Assembly (NCBI GenBank): GCA_964650695.1
Contig: CAZYVA010000075.1
Coordinates: 1 to 9,106, forward strand
Length of the DNA stretch: 9,106 nucleotides
Direction: 5' to 3'
DNA from: CAZYVA01 sp964650695
GTDB taxonomy: Bacteria; Bacillota; Clostridia; Lachnospirales; Lachnospiraceae
Under the pieces are notes generated by a model. The model saw only the letters and a list, made by a program, of their open reading frames with translations, made no database searches and was not told where the DNA came from. A program made the position numbers and the translations under genes. Shown here piece by piece: positions 5,590-9,106 of the stretch; the stretch's first letter is position 1, and every line of letters starts with the position of its first letter.

Positions 5590-7163
5590 CACTTCCTCCT
5601 TCTATTTCCCGTTTCCGCCAGCCGCTTTTCAATCGCGTCCACAACGGTTTCAAGCACTTTGACTCTTGCGTAATATTTATCGTTTCCTTCCACGACGATC
5701 CACGGCGCATTGGGTGTGGACGTCTTCATCAGCATCTCATTGACCGCAATCTCGTACTGATCCCATTTTTCCCGGTTTCTCCAATCCTCGTCCGTGATCT
5801 TCCACCGCTTCTGCGGATTGTCCTGGCGGGCTTTGAACCTGCGTTCCTGTTCGTCTTTGTCAATCTGCATCCAGAACTTCATGACGATGGTTCCCGCATT
5901 CGTCAAATCCCGTTCCATGTCATTGATTTCCTTGTAGGCTCTCTGCCATTCTTCTTTCGTGCAGAACCCTTCCAGGCGTTCCACCATGACCCTCCCGTAC
6001 CAGGTACGGTCAAAGACAGCGATATGCCCTGCTTTCGGCATTGCCGTCCAGAACCGCCACAGATAATGGTGCGCCCGCTCGATATCGTTCGGAGACGCTG
6101 TCGGGTGGACGACGAATCCCCTTGGATCCATCTTTTCGGTCAGCCGTTTGATGGCGCCGCCCTTGCCCCCGGCATCCCATCCCTCAAATCCCAGCACCAC
6201 GGGGATCCTTTCCCGGTACAGATCGCCGTGGAGCTTTTCCATCTTATCTTGCAGCTCCTTTAGCTTTCTCCGGTATTCTTCCTTTGTACAGGATTTGCTT
6301 AGGTCTGCCTGCGCCAGGATATTCGTCGTCAGGCCGGACGCCGGAACGCCGCCTGTGCTTCCATCCGCCGCCCGCTCCTGCGTCCCATTTCCAGCCTCTG
6401 CCTCCGGCGCTTGCGGAGCTTTCATCCTTTCTTTTTCTGCCGCAGCCTTTTTCGCCTCTTCTATCTTCCTGCCCAGGATATCAATGATCACCGAATATAT
6501 TTTTACGGTCGCAAATCTCCGGTTGGTTGCTTCTACCAGGTTCCACGGCGCATAGTCGGTATCCGTGCGGACGATCATCTCCTCGTTCATCCGCTCGTAT
6601 CTATCAAACTCCTTGTTCCTCTCCAAATCCCCCTCGCTCACGCGCCATGCGGTTTCCTCTGACGCGAGGAGCTTCTTCAGCCGCTTCTTCTGCTCTTTTT
6701 TGCCGATGGCAAGGAAAATCTTGATCAGCACCATACCACCGTCCGTGAGCTGCCGCTCGAAAGAGCAGATGGAATCAAAGTCATACGCCAGCTCCTCCGG
6801 TTTTGTCTCCCCCGAAAAACGGTCGATCAGCACTTTCCGGTACCAGCTACTGTCATAAATGGCTATCCTGCCGTTCGCGGGCATTTTCGTCCAGAATCTC
6901 CACAGGAACGGATGCATCCGCTCTTCCTCCGTTTCGTTCTTGACCGCGTACACCTCAAATCCCCTTGGATCCAAGGATTGGATCAGCTTCCCGATCTGGA
7001 CGCCTTTTCCCGCAGCCCCATAGCCTTCAAAAGCAATCATCACTGGAATCCCCAAACTCCTGCACTCCCTCTGGAGCCTGCCAATCTGCCCAACCAGCTT
7101 TTCCATGCGCTCCCGGTATTCTTCCTTGCCGATTTTTTTTGTCAAATCCAGTTTTTCCAGCAT
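5589..7163 (-). CDS. pap: Two-domain polyphosphate kinase 2 (polyphosphate:AMP phosphotransferase type)
   Basis: This 524-residue protein consists of two tandem PPK2 domains. The first (about 1-235) has Walker A GYGAAGKG at 47-54 and a Walker B/lid segment IYDSSWYRKV at 102-111. The second (about 285-520) has GWDAGGKG at 328-335 and the canonical FDRTWYGRVMVERLEG at 384-399. The Ala/Glu/Gly-rich stretch at about 236-280 is a flexible linker. Fused PPK2 proteins of this class use polyphosphate to phosphorylate AMP to ADP. The second domain keeps all the expected motifs. The first has lost the arginine and glycine of the usual DRSWYGR, so it is probably structural or has low activity. The ATG at 7163 has GGGAGGG (7178-7172) 8 bases upstream. 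It is the first gene of the operon with pheA. AMP as the acceptor is inferred from the two-domain class. Confidence 0.92.
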   Translation of the reverse strand: MLEKLDLTKKIGKEEYRERMEKLVGQIGRLQRECRSLGIPVMIAFEGYGAAGKGVQIGKLIQSLDPRGFEVYAVKNETEEERMHPFLWRFWTKMPANGRIAIYDSSWYRKVLIDRFSGETKPEELAYDFDSICSFERQLTDGGMVLIKIFLAIGKKEQKKRLKKLLASEETAWRVSEGDLERNKEFDRYERMNEEMIVRTDTDYAPWNLVEATNRRFATVKIYSVIIDILGRKIEEAKKAAAEKERMKAPQAPEAEAGNGTQERAADGSTGGVPASGLTTNILAQADLSKSCTKEEYRRKLKELQDKMEKLHGDLYRERIPVVLGFEGWDAGGKGGAIKRLTEKMDPRGFVVHPTASPNDIERAHHYLWRFWTAMPKAGHIAVFDRTWYGRVMVERLEGFCTKEEWQRAYKEINDMERDLTNAGTIVMKFWMQIDKDEQERRFKARQDNPQKRWKITDEDWRNREKWDQYEIAVNEMLMKTSTPNAPWIVVEGNDKYYARVKVLETVVDAIEKRLAETGNRRRK

Positions 7164-7312
7164 GATGATATCCCTCCCATTTTTCTGAAATTAAGAACGA
7201 AAAGATCGATCCTGCGCCATCTGCATAAGTGATTTCATGGCCGTTCCTTACCGTTGGCACGAACGAAAACGCGGAACCCGGCATGCGCTTTACCGTCGCT
7301 TCGCCCATCATT

Positions 7313-7341
7313 ACAATAATCAACTTCCGTTTCATTGTCAA
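7313..7341 (-). promoter_or_regulatory. Candidate promoter of the pap-pheA-ATPase operon
   Basis: On the minus strand a perfect -35 TTGACA (7341-7336) is followed after 17 bases by TATTGT (7318-7313), which matches the -10 consensus at four of six positions. Transcription would start near 7306, about 140 bases before the pap ATG. No other convincing pair was seen in the interval, and the next upstream gene ends at 7520, so this is the best candidate for the whole three-gene unit. Confidence 0.55.
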
Positions 7342-7477
7342 CTTCTATTTCTGTTTTGCATTACGATTCGATCCTAAGCCGCCTCCCGTTTCACCGGCCG
7401 AGTTTCAAGGTAAATATCCGAAATAAATCCAGCAATCTTCTCCCTTTCCGGAAAGTTACTGCAAGCAGTTACCATTT

Positions 7478-7505
7478 AAATTATGAACGTACGCGTTCAA
7501 AATTT
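7478..7505 (-). terminator. Terminator-like hairpin after the Schlafen/AlbA gene
   Basis: TGAACG (7484-7489) pairs with CGTTCA (7494-7499) around a TACG tetraloop. After one mismatch the stem extends with AAATT (7478-7482) against AATTT (7501-7505). It begins 14 bases beyond the stop codon of the minus-strand gene at 7520. The 3' side on the minus strand is A/T-rich but has no clean T run, so termination would be modest. Confidence 0.4.
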
Positions 7506-7519
7506 CTCCCAATCTGAGT

Positions 7520-8980
7520 TTACTCATTATCCGTAACTTCCCAATGTCCCTTATCCCCACTACCTACATATGCTATTTTTGAAATTGCAACCGTATGCCT
7601 TTTTATTGTTCTAAGACTCGTATTCGTTTTCTTTGCAATCTCAGCTTGAGTGATATTCGGATTATTCCGGATAAGTTCAATAATCTGCGCATCCAAATCC
7701 AGTTTATCGTGAGCGCCAACGTGGGTGCCATCATGGGTGCCATCGTGAGTGCCATCGTGAGTGCCACTCTGATGGACATCTTGAGTATCACCCTGAATGC
7801 CATCTTGGGGATTATCCTGTCCCTCAAGATAATTCAAGTTATATAATGTCAGGATAAAGCTGTCATATTTTGCGTAAAATTCTGGTTTCAGCTTTTCGGT
7901 ATAATTCTCCTGAAACTTGTAATCATCCATTATCTTTTTGAATCCGCTGCCTCTACGTTCCATATAATTCAGTCTGTTAAAAATATCCGCAAGGACTGGA
8001 TTTCTACGTTTAGAAGGTACTGGCGTAACATCTTTATTATCGAGTATTGTTCCGTCAACCATACCTCCGGGAGAATAGATTTCCAGACGGTCATCAAACA
8101 TATCTATGTGAACTTCACTTCCAAGTTCAGTATAGCTGCGATGTATTAAAGCATTCACAAGTCCCTCGGTAACTGCCCTTTCCGGATATTCTGGCAACTC
8201 CACTCTCCTGTCTGGCAGCTTTTTCCATGCTTTCTTGGAATTTCTCATGATAAATCCAATTCCATCCTGCAGTAGTTCCACCAGTCCTCCATTATATTCT
8301 TTATCATCCAAGGCATCCACAAGCCCCGAAGCCTTTGTTAAACCATTCCATCTAGTGCAGAAAAGCCTTGAATGTCTCACCGGTGATTCATCCGCAAGAA
8401 GTGCACCTGCATTCGTGAGATTGCCATTTTCGTCAAGAATGCCAAAAGATTCATAATCCGTATCCTCAAAAGCATTTCCAGTACGACTTTTATATACGGA
8501 TCTTATCTTGGTAAATGCCATATCCTCGAATCTATATTTGGAAATCAAGCTATCGTAGGTTGTTCCACTTCCCTTCAAAACCAACTCACGAAGCTGCGTA
8601 GATGTCGCAGGTACACTCTCATTTCCAACTCTGACAAATGCGGTAAGCTGTCCATCCGCAGAATAATAGTATGGTGTCTGCCGTCCGGGATATACATCCA
8701 CAATAACAAACCTCATCCCTTCATCCGTCTTAAATGACAACTTAAACTCCGGTATTGGATTCAGGCGTTCTTTAATTATCTCGCTTATCTTCTCCGAAAC
8801 CAATTCAGCATCTTCAAGTCCTACAAGCGTACCATCATTTGCCACACCATATATCAGCTTTCCGCCAAAGCAATTCGCAAATGCACTTACACTCTTGCAC
8901 CAGCTTTTTGGTTTTTTTGTTTCCAGCTCTAATTTTTTATCGTATTCGGTTGTTTCGCCTATCAGATCCTTTATATTCAA
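7520..8980 (-). CDS. Schlafen/AlbA_2-type ATP-binding transcriptional regulator (COG2865)
   Basis: The 486-residue protein has three parts. An AlbA_2/Schlafen AAA-4 domain covers about 12-130, with FANCFGGKLIYGVANDG at 34-50. A HATPase_c_4-type domain covers about 265-350, with EGLVNALIHRSY (272-283), FDDRLEIYSPGGM (295-307) and ERRGSGF (341-347). A C-terminal winged helix-turn-helix follows (about 428-480; TQAEIAKKTNTSLRTIKRH). Residues 386-425 form a low-complexity linker with GTHD repeats. Members are presumed ATP-responsive DNA- or RNA-binding regulators; their targets are mostly unknown. The start is TTG at 8980, with GAGGTG (8991-8986) 5 bases upstream and a stop a few codons further up; the next in-frame ATG would delete most of the first domain. 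It lies 31 bp after a GNAT-like gene in the same direction. Base composition is more AT-rich than the operon to its left, which suggests accessory DNA. Confidence 0.88.
   Translation of the reverse strand: MNIKDLIGETTEYDKKLELETKKPKSWCKSVSAFANCFGGKLIYGVANDGTLVGLEDAELVSEKISEIIKERLNPIPEFKLSFKTDEGMRFVIVDVYPGRQTPYYYSADGQLTAFVRVGNESVPATSTQLRELVLKGSGTTYDSLISKYRFEDMAFTKIRSVYKSRTGNAFEDTDYESFGILDENGNLTNAGALLADESPVRHSRLFCTRWNGLTKASGLVDALDDKEYNGGLVELLQDGIGFIMRNSKKAWKKLPDRRVELPEYPERAVTEGLVNALIHRSYTELGSEVHIDMFDDRLEIYSPGGMVDGTILDNKDVTPVPSKRRNPVLADIFNRLNYMERRGSGFKKIMDDYKFQENYTEKLKPEFYAKYDSFILTLYNLNYLEGQDNPQDGIQGDTQDVHQSGTHDGTHDGTHDGTHVGAHDKLDLDAQIIELIRNNPNITQAEIAKKTNTSLRTIKRHTVAISKIAYVGSGDKGHWEVTDNE
7706..7765 (-). 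repeat. 12-bp tandem repeat coding for a GTHD linker
   Basis: Five consecutive 12-bp units encode GTHD, GTHD, GTHD, GTHV and GAHD (residues 406-425 of the Schlafen/AlbA protein). The first two are identical at DNA level; the others differ by one to three bases. The repeat separates the ATPase domain from the winged helix. The unit is a multiple of three, so copy-number change would alter linker length without breaking the frame. Confidence 0.9.
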
Positions 8981-8985
8981 AACTA

Positions 8986-8991
8986 CACCTC
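8986..8991 (-). promoter_or_regulatory. Ribosome binding site supporting a TTG start
   Basis: GAGGTG on the minus strand lies 5 bases before the TTG at 8980. No ATG or GTG exists between this TTG and the upstream in-frame TGA, so it is the only start that retains the conserved N-terminus. Confidence 0.65.
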
Positions 8992-9011
8992 AATTTCTAT
9001 AATGATTTCAT

Positions 9012-9106
9012 TTATCCAATTCGATAAATCATCCCATGCCATTCTTCGCCACCCCATGTTGAATTGGCGATTCCTCTGTCAATGAATCCCATCTTTTCAT
9101 ACATCT
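9012..9106 (-). CDS. C-terminal end of a probable GNAT-family N-acetyltransferase (partial)
   Basis: The last 30 codons of a minus-strand gene end in TAA at 9014-9012. They read as a typical GNAT terminal segment: the MYEKMGFIDRG strand-turn, which follows the acetyl-CoA-binding helix in this family, then STWGGEEWHGMIYRIG as the final strands. The catalytic and acetyl-CoA pyrophosphate-binding parts lie outside the window, so the substrate cannot be judged. The gene ends 31 bp before the TTG of the Schlafen/AlbA gene in the same direction, so the two are probably cotranscribed. Confidence 0.6.
   Translation of the reverse strand, partial: MYEKMGFIDRGIANSTWGGEEWHGMIYRIG

Larger units (their letters stand above)
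7164..7519. other. 356-bp gene-free interval upstream of pap
   Basis: No reading frame here has both a ribosome binding site and protein-like composition. It holds the pap ribosome binding site (7172-7178), a candidate minus-strand promoter (7313-7341) and a long untranslated leader of about 140 bases. It also holds a short palindrome, CTTTCCGGAAAG (7444-7455), and a terminator-like hairpin at 7478-7505. It also marks the change from the GC-richer operon to the AT-richer right end of the window. Confidence 0.7.

Noticed and set aside
5580..6263. 227-codon plus-strand frame opposite pap
   Set aside because: Antisense shadow of the second PPK2 domain; composition is not protein-like and it has no ribosome binding site.
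7027..7341. 104-codon minus-strand frame overlapping the pap start and leader
   Set aside because: It begins inside the predicted -35 box, has no ribosome binding site and runs out of frame through the pap N-terminus.
7229..7426. 65-codon plus-strand frame in the gap upstream of pap
   Set aside because: No ribosome binding site or promoter, and no recognisable family.
7706..7765. Possible CRISPR-like array
   Set aside because: The units are contiguous 12-mers without spacers and encode an in-frame protein linker.

Overview
The window looks like chromosomal DNA from a low-to-mid GC Firmicute, most likely Clostridia of the Lachnospiraceae type. The grounds are strong AGGAGG-type ribosome binding sites at most starts, occasional GTG and TTG starts, consensus SigA-type promoters, and the gene families present (RqcH/NFACT, fused chorismate mutase-prephenate dehydratase, DUF815 ATPase, CmpB-type small membrane protein, two-domain PPK2). 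The taxonomic call is an inference from sequence style; there is no rRNA gene or other marker.

Layout, left to right. Bases 1-66 hold the end of an unidentified plus-strand gene followed by a rho-independent terminator (77-107). A small P-loop protein (589-167, minus) has its own promoter and a perfect hairpin/operator-like repeat over its start of transcription. Next is a four-helix membrane protein of the CmpB/DUF1113 family (1146-736, minus). A regulatory interval of about 270 bp (1147-1419) separates it from the divergent rqcH gene (1420-3162, plus), the ribosome quality-control factor. This interval carries a perfect-consensus promoter embedded in a 25-bp palindrome, followed by a leader with competing inverted repeats.

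Convergent with rqcH, and overlapping its 3' end by 55 bp, is a three-gene minus-strand operon running 7163 to 3108: pap (two-domain polyphosphate kinase 2, polyphosphate:AMP phosphotransferase type), pheA (phenylalanine biosynthesis; start overlaps the pap stop as TGATG) and a DUF815 AAA+ ATPase 13 bp further on. A 356-bp gene-free stretch (7164-7519) holds the likely operon promoter. The right end is visibly more AT-rich. It holds a Schlafen/AlbA-type ATP-binding regulator (8980-7520, minus; TTG start) with a 60-bp tandem repeat in its linker, preceded by the last 30 codons of a probable GNAT acetyltransferase.

The genes do not form one evident pathway. RqcH rescues stalled 50S subunits by adding alanine tails. 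The operon pairs nucleotide/polyphosphate metabolism with aromatic amino-acid synthesis and a chaperone-like ATPase. The Schlafen/GNAT pair looks like an accessory regulatory cassette. I do not see a CRISPR array, transposase, tRNA, rRNA or a recognisable defence system. The most distinctive material is regulatory: the palindromic rqcH promoter and leader, and the coding overlap at the convergent junction.
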